Positions 46,086 through 57,572 are shown, counted from the first letter of the stretch. The stretch: 64,000 nucleotides of DNA from Clavelina lepadiformis (GCF_947623445.1 NC_135247.1:19098501-19162500); one strand, 5' to 3'. Made by a program: numbers and translations. Notes: generated by a model not told the origin, from the letters alone.

Positions 46086-47012
46086 TTGACTTTTGAAAAT
46101 ACCTGCACTATTTCTTATGTGCTGGCATTGCAGTAAATTCTTCGTCACTGATGCAACATTTCACAAACGACTTCAACGACTAGAATAAGCCAAACCCTAA
46201 GGTTGTTCATCTTAAAAGGTAGTAAACAACTTACGTCATAAACGAGTTGCAGACAGATTTGAAGCAGACAGCTTTGACGAACTGAGAATGTTTGCGACCT
46301 AGAAAAAGTCGGACTAAAAGACAATTTTCCGGACTTTTAAGCACATTTTAGCATTTCTCCCTGACGCAGTTTGAACACTAAATTCCCTGACATGTCAGGG
46401 AAAACCCTGAAGTATGGCAACCCACGCTATTTCGCGTGAGACCTGCTACTCCAGGTCATTTCAACATAGAATGAATGTCAGATCTATCAAGCTAACATAG
46501 AGGTCGTGAAGTTGTTTGCGAACAGCCTACACTTCACGGTACTGTAGCAATGCTAAAAGAACCTTCAGACGAAATAAAGGTAATTAATTTTGTCTGCTAC
46601 ACGAGCCAATTTTATATGAGGTCTCGGGACCGCGCAATAGCACGCATCACTTGCGCATAAGTTTGTGACGCGTAGTCGTAACCAAATTAGCGCGTGCTGC
46701 AGCCTGCTGTTTCCCAATAGCACCCTGCTATTGCTTGCTGCTCAGTGATTGACAAGCTACTTTTCGTGACGTAATCAATGGCAGCTTAGTTTTTCCACAA
46801 AGTGAGAAGCTGATGTAGATTTTTTCCAACAAAACTGTTCATTGGTTTTTAGAAAAGAATTTATATAAAGATTGGTTGTGTGGATGAGGCGTAATTTATG
46901 TTCACATCCTGTACACCATTGATATTTTAAACAAATCAATAAGCTGACAAGTTTTCAGCAGCAACCAATAGTTGAGTTCTACTCTAGCAATCACAGTCTG
47001 CTGTTTTTACAT

Positions 47013-47415
47013 TGTGATAAATATATCACTTAATATAATATAAAATTGTGTACTACATAGAATTCTCATCTATGGAATCAATGAAGCATAGCACTGCGTG
47101 ACGTAATCGATTGTTACCCTGTGCGTGCATTTTGATTTATTCAGTCTCTTTTGGTTTCTACGTTCAACGCCGCAACATGTCTTTGTGCTGTTGCTGTCAC
47201 AATGTTCTATCTTGATTTGTTCGTTCAATGAAACTCCAATATAACCAGATTATACAGTTGTCGAGGTGTACAATTGATTCTAAGATTAAGAGAAGCGAAA
47301 CAACGACCTGAGACTCATTTCACTTCGAGGACATTAAGCAATTCTACAGACAAACATTGTAATTGAAGTGGTCGTCCTTACGGTCTAAGGAACGATAAAC
47401 CCGCATTTCATTACA
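47013..47415. repeat. left LTR
   Basis: 403 bp, TG...CA ends, identical by eye to 48488-48890. Confidence 0.88.
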
Positions 47416-48487
47416 AAGTTTATGGTGCCAACGAGCTCGGTGAGAACTACGCTTTTCTTTTATCGAGGAATCTATGAACAGTTCAATTTGAGGTTGAGAA
47501 AAGTCTAGTAATGTCAGACTACAAGTTTCGAAGATATGTCCTACCTACATCGTATGCAAGTGCTCAACGAAGACTCGTTGAATTCAGTCAACTATGAATG
47601 CAACAATGACCGACGAACAAAGCACTCCAGTGAAAACACTTTGTCGGTATTTGGACATTCAGTAATGATTTTTTGTTTGTTTTTTTTTCTCTATGTAGTA
47701 TATATTATAGCGCTATTGTGTAGTTTACCTTAATTGATGGTGGCTTAATTGCCATACTCTCTAACGGTTCAACCATGCCGGAGAGAAATGTTTCTTTGTG
47801 TTATTTTGTTATGCTTTAAAACATAGCGGTTGTTTTCGAAGGTTAAACAAATGCCCAAGGCTAACACCGATACACTATGTTGAATGTCAATTACAAAACG
47901 TATTTGACTAATTTTATATATATGTTTTGCAAAACGCGTATTTCCAAGTGAAATATTCACGCAGCTACACTGGGAAAACCAGACGCTGTAATATGATTGA
48001 ATGGTCTTATGTTTGAAAATGCCTAGTGCAAATTTCTCTTATGTTGATCAGAACGCGTGAGCATACAAAAATTTCATACCATACGTTGTTTACGGAAACG
48101 GCGTGAAGAAACGTGAGATGAAAAATTTGCTGACGATTTCCTAATTTTGCGAATCTGCTCAAACAAGCTAATGCGTTGCGTGTCAAATGACATCCTGTGT
48201 TCTGTTTTCTATTTAAAGTCGTGACATTGTTTTGTTTTGTACACCAATTTTGCTTTCTGACTTAAGGACAACATATTACCACCTTTTTGCGAATGTATTG
48301 CCAATATGAATTATATTGTAACTATGTTTCAACGTTTATTGTTATGTGATCTACATTTAACGTGTTATATTGACTTTTGTTATCCACACTATTGTTTTAA
48401 TTATTGTTCACCGAGAATTGTTTTTATCATGATCAGAAAATATCGTGAGTTTTTTCAAAACTTACGAAATTTTCTTGCGGAAGGTTA

Positions 48488-48890
48488 TGTGATAAATATA
48501 TCACTTAATATAATATAAAATTGTGTACTACATAGAATTCTCATCTATGGAATCAATGAAGCATAGCACTGCGTGACGTAATCGATTGTTACCCTGTGCG
48601 TGCATTTTGATTTATTCAGTCTCTTTTGGTTTCTACGTTCAACGCCGCAACATGTCTTTGTGCTGTTGCTGTCACAATGTTCTATCTTGATTTGTTCGTT
48701 CAATGAAACTCCAATATAACCAGATTATACAGTTGTCGAGGTGTACAATTGATTCTAAGATTAAGAGAAGCGAAACAACGACCTGAGACTCATTTCACTT
48801 CGAGGACATTAAGCAATTCTACAGACAAACATTGTAATTGAAGTGGTCGTCCTTACGGTCTAAGGAACGATAAACCCGCATTTCATTACA
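48488..48890. repeat. right LTR
   Basis: 403 bp, identical by eye to 47013-47415; followed by ACAT. Confidence 0.88.
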
Positions 48891-49989
48891 ACATCATCAA
48901 AAGCAGCTTGTGAATTACAGAGCGGCAACCAATAGCAGCTGCTATTTGAACAATCACAGTCTGTTGTTCATTACGTCATGAGCCAGCAGCCTAGCGCTAC
49001 ATATCACCAACAGCATCCTGTCAATTACTGGGCACTAAAGATTAACAGGGTGCTATTTGAAAACAGCAGGCTGTTGTAAAACAATAACACCCGTACTTCT
49101 GTTTACGACCCTCCCTATTTAGGAGCTACCTGACGTCACCAATTGCAGGGTGCTACTTAAAAACAGCATGCTGCATGGTGTTCTGACAAAAAAGTTTTAG
49201 CATGTGCTCAGTTAAAAGTGAGTCTAGTGTGGTCGGTATTGCTGTTTTGATTCTGGCGATTTGGGGACTTGGGGCGAGTGTTCGTAAGGTAGCGAGCCTA
49301 CAGGACTTGCTGGTCATATCGTACCGTATGTACCGCCGGTTTTGTATTTCTATTTAGTTTCTTCTGATGCTACTCAACTAGAACTTGAGGAAATACGGCA
49401 GAAAAGTTAACCTACAAAGAAAAATATCGGGAGTAGTCTAAGTCGTATCCGTGCAAATTTGTTCTGAAATTGATCAACCGCGCAGTATGCAATGAATGCA
49501 GTCTGGCCTACCGGTTCTGTTTGAGTAAGCAAAAGTTACAGTAGACCTACTGGTTAGTAGCCTAGTACTTAGCCATCACAGTTAGCACAGCAAAGTGACC
49601 AAACAGATAGGCATATAGCAGCCTACTGGTAGGGTAATTAGTTGGAGGCGAGTGCATACACGAGTGAAACTACTGCATGTTCTTTATATAATGTGTTTGT
49701 GTCTATCAGGCATTGCTATTTGTTAATATATAAACTTACTTTAACAAACTGTATTGTACAAGCATGATAAAGCGATGGCTGAAATTAGCAAATGAAGAAA
49801 TTAGCACTTTATCTTTCTTAATTTTCTTCAATATACGAAACTAAAGAACGGCAATTCAAGTGAAAAACCGTTTATGTTTGTTTGACGTTTCTGATGTATT
49901 GAGGGTTCCTTGCCAACTTAAATACGTTTGGGAAACACTCGTCTAGGCTAGGCCTAGACTTATGTTGTTTAAAATCCTAGGCCTATAGC

Positions 49990-50213
49990 CAGGGCTGCCA
50001 TATCGTCCTTATTTCTAAAATGTGTCCATATTTTTGTCTTTTTTTTAGGGCAGAGGCTAGGAATTTTGACACTTTTAATATACCATTTTGTACCAAAGAG
50101 ATACCAAAATTAAGAACACTCAAATAGTGTAACGTTGTGCACTGTTTAAGGTGGCATTCTTCTTTCGCTTCCTAGTCGTCCTTATTTTTGAATCCAGACC
50201 GATGGCAACACTG
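49990..50213. mobile_element. hAT-type MITE, 224 bp
   Basis: The ends are CAGGGCTGCCAT and, inverted, CAGTGTTGCCAT. CGTCCTTATTT recurs near both ends. The flanks CCTATAGC (49982-49989) and CCTATTGC (50214-50221) form an 8-bp duplication with one mismatch. No coding capacity. Confidence 0.75.
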
Positions 50214-50757
50214 CCTATTGCCTAGTGTTAAGTAAAATGGTTAATATATTCTCGACTTTTGTGTTAAAAGTTTGCTTGCTTCAGTGGTTCGTAGCGATAA
50301 GATGTCAGTGTGGTGAATTTAAATTAACAATGTTTTGGATTTGGTGATAATTTTATTGCATATGTCAGTTGGAAACTTGGGATTTTCTTGGAATTGCACC
50401 AATGCGAGATTTACATACAAAGGCCATCTCACTTGATAAATAAATGTTAAATTGTAATTATAGATGCAACACCTTAGTTACCATTAAGGCGAAAATGACA
50501 TTAACACCATAAATAAAAAGCTACCACTATTTCACTAGAAAAAATCATGCGTTCAAAGCAGTTTTTTCACAGAACTTACTACCTAGCTTAAGTGTTATAA
50601 CATGAACATAGTAACCTAAGCCTAATCTAAGTCTACCCTTTAATGTAAATCTAACATCAGCTAAAATCAACTTTTTACCCATTCTCCTAACCTCTTTGCC
50701 TATCTTTAACAACAGGTTGTGTGACCTACATGCGGTGAAATAGTCGTAAATGACGAA

Positions 50758-50795
50758 GTAGTCATAGTCGTAGTCGTAGTCATAGTCGTAAATGA
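50758..50795. repeat. AGTCRT hexanucleotide microsatellite
   Basis: About six units of AGTCGT/AGTCAT. Read on the minus strand it encodes a spurious Tyr-Asp run. Confidence 0.85.
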
Positions 50796-51070
50796 AAATG
50801 TATTCCAATTGTTAAACAAAGTCACTAAGTACTATATCTTTCTTAGTCACCTGGTATTGCAACAAGTGAACAACATAGGACAGCTGTGTGAAAGCTATTA
50901 TAATAATATTATAATAATTAATTTCCTATGTCAGTATGTATCACAGTTAATAGCTTCCGCCCGGCGTAGCACCTACCCTTAATAATGCAAAGTATAGCAT
51001 AATGCATTTGCATGCATAACACAATTGTAATGTAAAGACAAATAAGATGCTGTATGTAATGTGATTGTAC

Positions 51071-51079
51071 ATTTTTCAG
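51071..51079 (+). promoter_or_regulatory. splice acceptor just upstream of TRAPPC2L (candidate trans-splice site)
   Basis: ATTTTTCAG ends 10 nt before the TRAPPC2L ATG. In a single-exon gene this suggests either a 5' UTR intron or spliced-leader addition, which ascidians use. Confidence 0.5.
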
Positions 51080-51089
51080 TGAAAATGAC

Positions 51090-51539
51090 ATGGCAGTCTG
51101 TGTAGGAGTTATTGCTAAAGAAAATTATCCCCTGTATATCCGCTGTGCTTCTAACGTGGAGGACGAGACCAAATTTCATTTTACCGTGCACACATCATTG
51201 GACGTTATCGAGGAGAAGATAAACAACGCTGGAAAAACTTCTTCTACCGCGGATCTTAGAGAGTCTTATCTTGGCCAACTTTATCCTGCAGAAGATTACA
51301 GAGTCTACGGCTACGTCACTAACACCAAGGTCAAGTTTGTGGTTGTCGTGGAAGCGTCTAACACTCAACTTCGTGACAATGAAGTCCGTAGCATGTTTCG
51401 ACGCTTGCATAACGCTTACACAGACGTGATGTGCAATCCTTTCTATACTCCAGGTGACACTATTACGTCAAAATCATTTGAAAAAGTTGTTTCCTCAGTA
51501 ATTGTTTTTGAAAGTAGAAAAGAAAACCCATTTTTATAA
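51090..51539 (+). CDS. TRAPPC2L: TRAPP complex subunit 2-like
   Basis: Single-exon frame of 149 aa (human about 140). It starts [18 protein letters not shown], nearly identical to the vertebrate N-terminus. It continues with [32 protein letters not shown] and [19 protein letters not shown], then NPFYTPGD. This is the longin (sedlin-type) fold of TRAPPC2L, a core subunit of TRAPP II/III complexes that act as Rab GEFs and tethers in ER-Golgi and autophagy traffic. Only the last ~20 residues (after KSFEKVV) diverge from vertebrates. A strong acceptor-like TTTCCTCAG lies inside this divergent end (51491-51498). CLPB starts 28 nt after the stop codon on the same strand with no poly(A) signal between, suggesting co-transcription. 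Confidence 0.95.
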   Translation: MAVCVGVIAKENYPLYIRCASNVEDETKFHFTVHTSLDVIEEKINNAGKTSSTADLRESYLGQLYPAEDYRVYGYVTNTKVKFVVVVEASNTQLRDNEVRSMFRRLHNAYTDVMCNPFYTPGDTITSKSFEKVVSSVIVFESRKENPFL

Positions 51540-51567
51540 ACCATATAATAGCTCGTGGCAAACCATC

Positions 51568-53541
51568 ATGATTCTATTAAGATTATCGAGGAAAATTTTA
51601 ATTGACTACAACAATGTTTTTGCCACCACTTGCAATCTGAGACTCATCAGCTTCTTAAGCACGAGAACAAATGCAATAAAATTTTCATCGCTAAGTTCAG
51701 GTGAAGGGTTCTCAAATCATCAAAATGTTAGATCTAATTTTTCCAAGAACAAATATTTCCACTTAAATAAGCTTCCTGGTGGAAGTGGTGGCAGAAACTA
51801 TGCGTGGCGCTTACTGGCTGGTGTTGGATTCATCACCTGTGCAGGTATCTTTAACAATGAAGATGAATCCACTTTGACAACCGAAGAAATTGCTCGAAGG
51901 GGCATCTCCTTGTTGTTTGCTATCTCCAGCAAAGACTCTAAAGGAATAGAAAGAACATTGAAGACATTGGATTCCACGGAAGATCCGGTGAAGTTGGCAA
52001 TCCTGAATCATCGTCATCCGCTTGGATGGACTTCATTGATGTTGGCATCTGTCAACGGAATGCCTCATGTGGTGGAGAAACTGCTCAAAGCAGGAGCAGA
52101 TCCGAACCTTGGTGATGTTTACAACCTCAGAACCATCAGACATATCCCTCGCGGAAGAGCAAGACAAATCCGTGAGGAAGAATTCAGTGAAAAACTCTTC
52201 ACGGATGCTGATTTTCGTGGCTTCACAGCCTTGCACTATGCAGTGTTGTCTGACACTAAGTCTGTGGTTGAAATTTTGCTAAAACATGGAGCCGACCCAC
52301 TAAGCAAGAACCACATGGGACATTCCGCTGATGAGTACTGCAGTTCACATGGGCAAGACATTGCCAAGTTGCTTCAGGATGCCAAGAATGAGGCCGTGGA
52401 AAGTAAAAGGAGAGAAGAAGCAAAGGAGAGAGCTCTCTACCCTCTTGAGCAACGTCTAAAAGAGAAAATAATCGGACAAGAAGGCGCAATAGCAACCGTA
52501 GCTTCGGCAATTAGAAGAAAACAAAATGGTTGGTATGACGAGGATCATCCTCTCGTGTTCCTCTTCCTCGGCTCGTCTGGAATCGGCAAAACAGAACTTG
52601 CCAAGCAAGTTGCCAACTATTTGCATAGAGACAACAAGAAAGGTTTCGTTCGACTCGATATGTCAGAATATCAAGAAAAACACGAAGTGGCAAAGCTCAT
52701 TGGCTCCCCGCCTGGGTATATTGGACATGAACAGGGCGGACAATTGACAAAGAAGCTCCGAGCTCAACCGAATGCAGTTGTATTATTTGATGAGGTTGAC
52801 AAAGCTCATCCTGATGTGCTCACTGTGCTTCTTCAGCTCTTCGATGAAGGGAGGCTGACCGATGGAAGAGGACAAACAATAGAATGCAAGGATGCTGTGT
52901 TTGTCATGACTTCCAATCTTGCCTCAGATGAAATTGCGGAGTACGGCGCCCAGCTCCGTCTTGAAGCTAAAGAAACACTGAAGCACAAATTGACGTCACC
53001 GCCACGGGAACATGAGGTTGAAATGACAGTTGTGTCGAGAAGATTCAAGGAAAATGTCGTCCGACCAATTCTGAAAAAACATTTTGGTCGTGATGAGTTT
53101 CTCGGTCGTATCAATGAATTTGTTTACTTCCTGCCCTTTTCAGAGGATGAATTATTTCAACTTGTGGAGCGAGAGCTAAAGATGTGGGGGAGGCACGCGA
53201 AAGATCGTCACGGGATTTCTCTGGCATGGCAAATCCCGGAAGTGCCCACTATATTGGCGGATGGATACAACATTCATTACGGTGCTCGATCCATAAAGTA
53301 CGAAGTTGATCGTAGGGTTGTTGCACTTCTTGCAACTGCTCATGAGCGAGGCTTGCTCAAGCGTGACTGCTCTGTGCTAGTCAAAAACACAACTTCGGTC
53401 GATTTGCTGTCGTCGTTGTCCAACTCTCGCTTAGGACTTGAAATAACCAGCAAGGATGGGAAGAGATTGACCATCGATGAGAGGGACATGTACGACAATA
53501 CTGAAGAGAAAATTCCAGATCCACTGGCGATGGTTTCTTAA
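51568..53541 (+). CDS. CLPB: CLPB, mitochondrial AAA+ disaggregase (SKD3)
   Basis: Single-exon frame, 657 aa from the chosen ATG. An upstream in-frame ATG at 51502 lies inside TRAPPC2L; I prefer 51568 because it opens a basic presequence ([13 protein letters not shown]). A hydrophobic stretch ([16 protein letters not shown]) precedes ankyrin repeats ([20 protein letters not shown], then [19 protein letters not shown]). The single AAA+ module has Walker A GSSGIGKT (335-342), pore loop GYIG (about 383-386), Walker [12 protein letters not shown] with the Asp-Glu at 408-409, sensor-1 FVMTSN, and sensor-2 [11 protein letters not shown]. This is the metazoan CLPB layout. The human protein sits in the mitochondrial intermembrane space and solubilises aggregates. 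Intronless here although multi-exon in vertebrates. Confidence 0.95.
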   Translation: MILLRLSRKILIDYNNVFATTCNLRLISFLSTRTNAIKFSSLSSGEGFSNHQNVRSNFSKNKYFHLNKLPGGSGGRNYAWRLLAGVGFITCAGIFNNEDESTLTTEEIARRGISLLFAISSKDSKGIERTLKTLDSTEDPVKLAILNHRHPLGWTSLMLASVNGMPHVVEKLLKAGADPNLGDVYNLRTIRHIPRGRARQIREEEFSEKLFTDADFRGFTALHYAVLSDTKSVVEILLKHGADPLSKNHMGHSADEYCSSHGQDIAKLLQDAKNEAVESKRREEAKERALYPLEQRLKEKIIGQEGAIATVASAIRRKQNGWYDEDHPLVFLFLGSSGIGKTELAKQVANYLHRDNKKGFVRLDMSEYQEKHEVAKLIGSPPGYIGHEQGGQLTKKLRAQPNAVVLFDEVDKAHPDVLTVLLQLFDEGRLTDGRGQTIECKDAVFVMTSNLASDEIAEYGAQLRLEAKETLKHKLTSPPREHEVEMTVVSRRFKENVVRPILKKHFGRDEFLGRINEFVYFLPFSEDELFQLVERELKMWGRHAKDRHGISLAWQIPEVPTILADGYNIHYGARSIKYEVDRRVVALLATAHERGLLKRDCSVLVKNTTSVDLLSSLSNSRLGLEITSKDGKRLTIDERDMYDNTEEKIPDPLAMVS

Positions 53542-54398
53542 CCATCATTGTGTAATTTGGCCACACCGGAGTTCTTAATTCTTATCGTGCTACATTAATA
53601 CTGGTTTAATGTTTTGAATATCAATTTGTTGCAGTCATTTGACCATCTTCTGCATTGGGTGATTGTTGGATTATTGGCTTTATGCTTCACACCGTCCATC
53701 TTACTATACGTTTTGAATATAATGATGATGCTGTTTTATTAATTTGTGGTGGTTGTTTCTAAACATTTGCTGTTTATGTGCTACTTATAGGGATGTGCCA
53801 CATCCAATTTCAATGTTACACGGAATCATTTTTACTATTTTAAGGATTCGAATCTTGTATAAAGATTTTTAGAACTTAAAAACTTTTTCTCCCCCCCTTC
53901 CCCCGCAAAAAAAAACAGAAAATGTAAAAAAATTTCGCTCGCTGACCTGACCTTGTGTGATTGACCTAAAGGCTGAATCAGAAGAATTTGACATTAAATT
54001 GTTGAGGCAAAATTAACTTGATTTTGTGACTCATGATGATGTGAAGGGTTTCATGCAAGATTTTTTGCTGTTGTGCTTCGCCACGTAACGTTGTGGAAAG
54101 TCAACAAATTTAACTTGCACCAAAACCATGACCAAGCATTGTCTTGAATTCAAACCTTTCATGTGGCACATCCCTGCCCATCTATATTCATATGTCAATA
54201 ATCGACCAGTAATGTCCATATTTGGTGATGTATTGATGCTGCAGACACTGCTCTGTTTAGTTGAATTGTTTGCATTAAGTCCAATGCTTGGTTATGCAGA
54301 GTTGTTGTGGGATTTAGAATCTTTCAATGCCAATGTAATTTCCTTGTGTTTCAGTCTGTTTTAAGAATTATCAGCGAGTCTCATAGAATCGCTGAAGC
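53542..54398. other. CLPB to PRPF4 spacer
   Basis: Presumed CLPB 3' UTR and PRPF4 leader. No canonical AATAAA; ATTAAA occurs at about 53993. A strong acceptor (TTCCTTGTGTTTCAG ending at 54354) lies 44 nt before the PRPF4 ATG. Otherwise nothing recognised. Confidence 0.5.
54340..54354 (+). promoter_or_regulatory. splice acceptor upstream of PRPF4 ATG
   Basis: Pyrimidine-rich tract plus CAG ending 44 nt before the start codon. It marks a 5' UTR intron or a spliced-leader acceptor. Confidence 0.5.
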
Positions 54399-57300
54399 AT
54401 GTCGGACTCCGAAAATACGGAAGACGTGTCTGAGAAGAAATCGAAAATCACTCAATATGGAAGCCTCGAAGGGAAAGTCAAGGAATCATCGCAAGAAGCG
54501 ATCGAGAAGGGGGTTGCCGCCGGCAACATAAACATCAGTGATCCAAGTTGGTTGTTCCGTCCGCATTTCATTGCTTTGGCAACTGCATCGTTGTGTTTAC
54601 TTTTTGTTACTTTTAACTGTTAGTTATTAACAGTAGTTAGTGATCATGGTAACTTACTAACTAGGTTATTTGTATTTAAAGAAGCGACAATGGAAATGTC
54701 AATGGAGGATCGGATCCATCAACGGCAAGCCGAAATATTGGCCGAGTTTGAAAGAAAGAAGAAGATTCGACAGATCCAAGTCACAACTGATGATGTGGAG
54801 GTAGGTCTTGCGTAACCCAAGATAACAATGTTTCCTAAAAGGTCATTGTTATCAGAGATTATATGTTTTATTACTGAGGTATTAAATCATATCATCGGAG
54901 CAGACATATTGTTTTCAATTTGCTCTGATTCTTCCCCACACACTAATGCATGCTTGGGCATCGAGGTGCATTCATAGAAATATCAAGATGCGTTTTCTTC
55001 ACGGTTTCAGGTCCGTAAACTTCTTCGAGAGCGGGAACTTCCCATCACTTTATTCGGGGAGGGTCCAGCAGATCGTCGTGAGAGGCTCCGTGAGTCGATC
55101 GCAGAAGTCGGTCCGATCAAGTCGAAGCAAGATGAATTGATCAAGAAGAAGAAGAAGGAAGCAGAAGAGGTGACCTCACTTGAACTCTGACTATTTGTTA
55201 TGATCAACCATAGACATCACTGTAACGTGGGCAACAATTCTATAAACTAAGCAAACAAATAAATGAGTCGTTCTTTTTTGCACAGTTGACTAAAACAACT
55301 TGGTATCACGAAGGCCCGGAGAGTTTAAAGAAGGCTCGGATTTGGATCGCGAGATTCTCAATGCCAAGGTAGAAGCTGAACTTGTTTTTAAATTTCTTAA
55401 ATTCCTTTGGTGATGTCATGTGCATTTATCTGAAGGTGCATGTTTGCTTGCCAATAAGATTGTCCTTCTTGCAAGCATGATGCGCCCGTATTTTATCCGG
55501 TTTAAATCTGTCAATCAATCAATCTACTTCCAGAGCTAAAGAGAGGTTGCAGAGAGCGAGGGAATTTGCTGAGCAGCCAGAATCCCAGAAGACGTCCCAC
55601 CTCCAACAGACTCATCGACACGTTCAAGCGATGTCAAGTTACTGCAGCCAGATCGGACACACACGTCCCATCTCTCACTGCGAGTTCAGTCCGAATAATA
55701 AAATACTGGCGACCGCATCATGGAGTGGGTTGTGCAAGCTCTGGTCGATCCCTGACTGTGAGGAGATCCGATCTTTGAGAGGTGATTTTCCTCATCGTCA
55801 CTTCAATCCACGGATATTTAAGGAAGTGATGTCACAATCTTGTTCTTTATGCAAAGGTCACAAGATCAACGTAGGAGCGATAACCTTTCACCCCTTCGCC
55901 ACGATATCTCTTGATGAGTCAGCCGCTTGTCTGGCGTCCTGCTCAGCAGATGGCGCTGTTAAGCTGTGGAATCTCCAGGATCCGGAGCCAGTGGCAGACA
56001 TCGACGGCCACGACATGAGAGTTGCCAAAGTGGCCTATCATCCATCTGGAAGATTTCTCGCCACCACCTGGTAATTGGAGGTTTTTATCATTTTCAACGA
56101 GATGATTTTAATGATCTCCGTTGCACGCTTTTGTAGCGTTCTGCTTCATTTGCAATTGATTGAACAAAGTGTATTTCGCTCATCTGTCGTTAAAATGGTG
56201 GTGACTTCCTGCAAAACTGATTTACTTGATGACTTTCTCGTCTAAATATCTTTCCAGTTATGACAACTCCTGGAGACTCTGGGATCTTGAACAAGAAGAA
56301 GAGATTCTTCATCAGGAGGGACACAGCAAGGGAGTCCATGCTTTATCCTTCCAGGTTCATATTCTGTTGTATTCTCACTTTTCATTTGACCGGTGATGTG
56401 GCTCTTTTCATGAATCATCTTCCATGTGTCATGGTGACAATAGTTCATTTGCTCACCAACTTCCCTTATTGGGCCTTTATGCTGTGACTGTGAGGTTCAC
56501 ATCATCTTTTCTATTGTGCGTTTTTCAAGCCGTTAAAGCATTGTTGTCAGTTTATTTGCTGAATTAGTTCCTCATTTCTTCACCTACATTATTGTTTGCC
56601 CCAGACATAGGATCCTGATAAGAAAACTTTGGCGTCCAGTATCAGATAATTTACCTTTCAGGTTGATGGTTCGTTGGCGTTGACAGGAGGCCTGGACGCT
56701 TATGGCAGGGTGTGGGACCTCAGGACCGGTCGTTGCATATTTTTCCTTGAAGGTCATCGGAATGAAATATACAGCACTTGTTTCTCGCCGAATGGGTCAG
56801 CACTCAGCTTATTTAGATGATTCACTTGAAGTAGTGGCTGCTAGTTACAAACGGGATAAGATGAAGCAATGTCGCGTATTAATAAGAAATCATTGAATTT
56901 TAAGCCACCAGATGGCGACAGGGAGCGCGGACAACACGGTAAAAATTTGGGATCTTCGTCAGACTTCGTGCATTTACACGATTCCTGCGCACACCAACCT
57001 GGTATCAACGCTCCAGTATCAAAGTCAGTCTTTCTCTTTTTCTCAGCTTTCTACAATCACTTTCTCTTGAGTCTTCAACTAACTTTGTTCCTTCACAGAA
57101 AGCCGAGGCGATTATTTAGTCACCGGCTCCTATGACGGGACCGCGAAGGTAAGCTTCCTAAAATATGTTTTGTTGCTTCCTGAAGATGAACAAGATTTCA
57201 AGTGTTTGAGAAAGCTACAGCAAGCCTGGTGTTGTTTGATTGACAGCCAGATAGTTAACTAAGTTTATTTTCAGATCTGGGCGAACCCCGGATGTCTGCC

Positions 57301-57430
57301 GCTGAAGACGCTGGCAGGTCACGAAGGCAAAGTTATGGGGTTGGATATCTCGTCGGATGGAGAGTATATCGCCACCTGCTCGTTCGACCGGACTTTTAAA
57401 TTATGGACCAAAGATACCGAGTTTGTTTGA
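54399..57430 (+). CDS. PRPF4: PRPF4, U4/U6 small nuclear ribonucleoprotein Prp4
   Basis: Spliced CDS: 54399-54537, 54682-54800, 55011-55169, 55286-55368, 55534-55781, 55857-56070, 56258-56354, 56662-56795, 56905-57023, 57099-57148, 57275-57430. It totals 1518 nt (505 aa plus stop); all junctions are GT-AG with matching phase. The N-terminal part holds the PRP4/SFM region ([31 protein letters not shown]). [17 protein letters not shown] follows, then seven WD40 repeats ([90 protein letters not shown]). In the family it binds PRPF3 and PPIH in the U4/U6-U5 tri-snRNP of the nuclear spliceosome. Vertebrate PRPF4 is about 520 aa. The 75-nt intron 55782-55856 has no stop and is a multiple of three. 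Confidence 0.96.
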
Positions 57431-57572
57431 CGTAATTATGAAGCAATCACACAATGGTTTCAAATTATGCTTTCCCGTCTGCTTCGTCGGCACAACTGGT
57501 CAACGATTGACCGACAGCGGTCAACAGCGCCTGAACACTATAATGTTGCGTCGCTTTTACTGCCCTTGCTCC

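Larger units (their letters stand above)
44129..46427 (-). mobile_element. decayed hAT element (composite)
   Basis: On -, the right end reads GGGTTGCCATACTTCAGGG, then an internal TGACATGTCAGGG. A hAT C-terminal domain lies inside (45814-46085). The left end near 44140 (GGCATACCATATTTC) resembles the right end weakly, so the outer limits are tentative. A separate inverted-repeat element appears to sit inside (about 44785-45431). Stops interrupt the transposase. Confidence 0.5.
47013..48890. mobile_element. short LTR retrotransposon (TRIM-like), young
   Basis: Two direct 403-bp LTRs (47013-47415 and 48488-48890) flank a 1072-bp internal region. They begin TGTGATAA and end ATTACA. By eye they are identical throughout, which implies a recent insertion. 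The 4-bp sequence ACAT lies immediately on both sides, consistent with a target-site duplication. A possible tRNA primer-binding site (TGGTGCCAACGAG) starts a few bases inside the left LTR. No gag or pol is recognisable, so this is a non-autonomous, terminal-repeat-in-miniature type element. The whole element looks complete for its class. Superfamily is not determinable from the sequence alone. Confidence 0.85.
46700..49073. mobile_element. inverted-repeat (foldback/MITE-like) element split by an LTR insertion
   Basis: 46700-46755 (starting CAGCCTGCTGTTT, then CAATAGCACCCTG) is matched in inverted orientation by 49019-49073 (containing CAGGGTGCTATTTG and AACAGCAGGCTG). Further related units occur at about 46960-47005, 48930-48980 and 49137-49175. 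The LTR element at 47013-48890 lies between the arms. Without it the host element would be roughly 0.5-0.7 kb. No coding frame. Confidence 0.6.
43557..51079. other. transposon-rich intergenic block
   Basis: No host gene recognised in 7.5 kb. It contains hAT remnants (44.1-46.4 kb), a split inverted-repeat element with an LTR insertion (46.7-49.2 kb), a MITE (49990-50213) and a hexanucleotide microsatellite (50758-50795). The stretches between them show nothing I can identify. Confidence 0.6.

Noticed and set aside
51502-51567. Upstream ATG extending CLPB by 22 residues
   Set aside because: It lies inside the TRAPPC2L coding end and adds a non-presequence-like stretch; the 51568 ATG gives a typical mitochondrial start.
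54128-54364. 78-codon frame before PRPF4
   Set aside because: No homology, runs through the strong splice acceptor preceding PRPF4; treated as outron or UTR.
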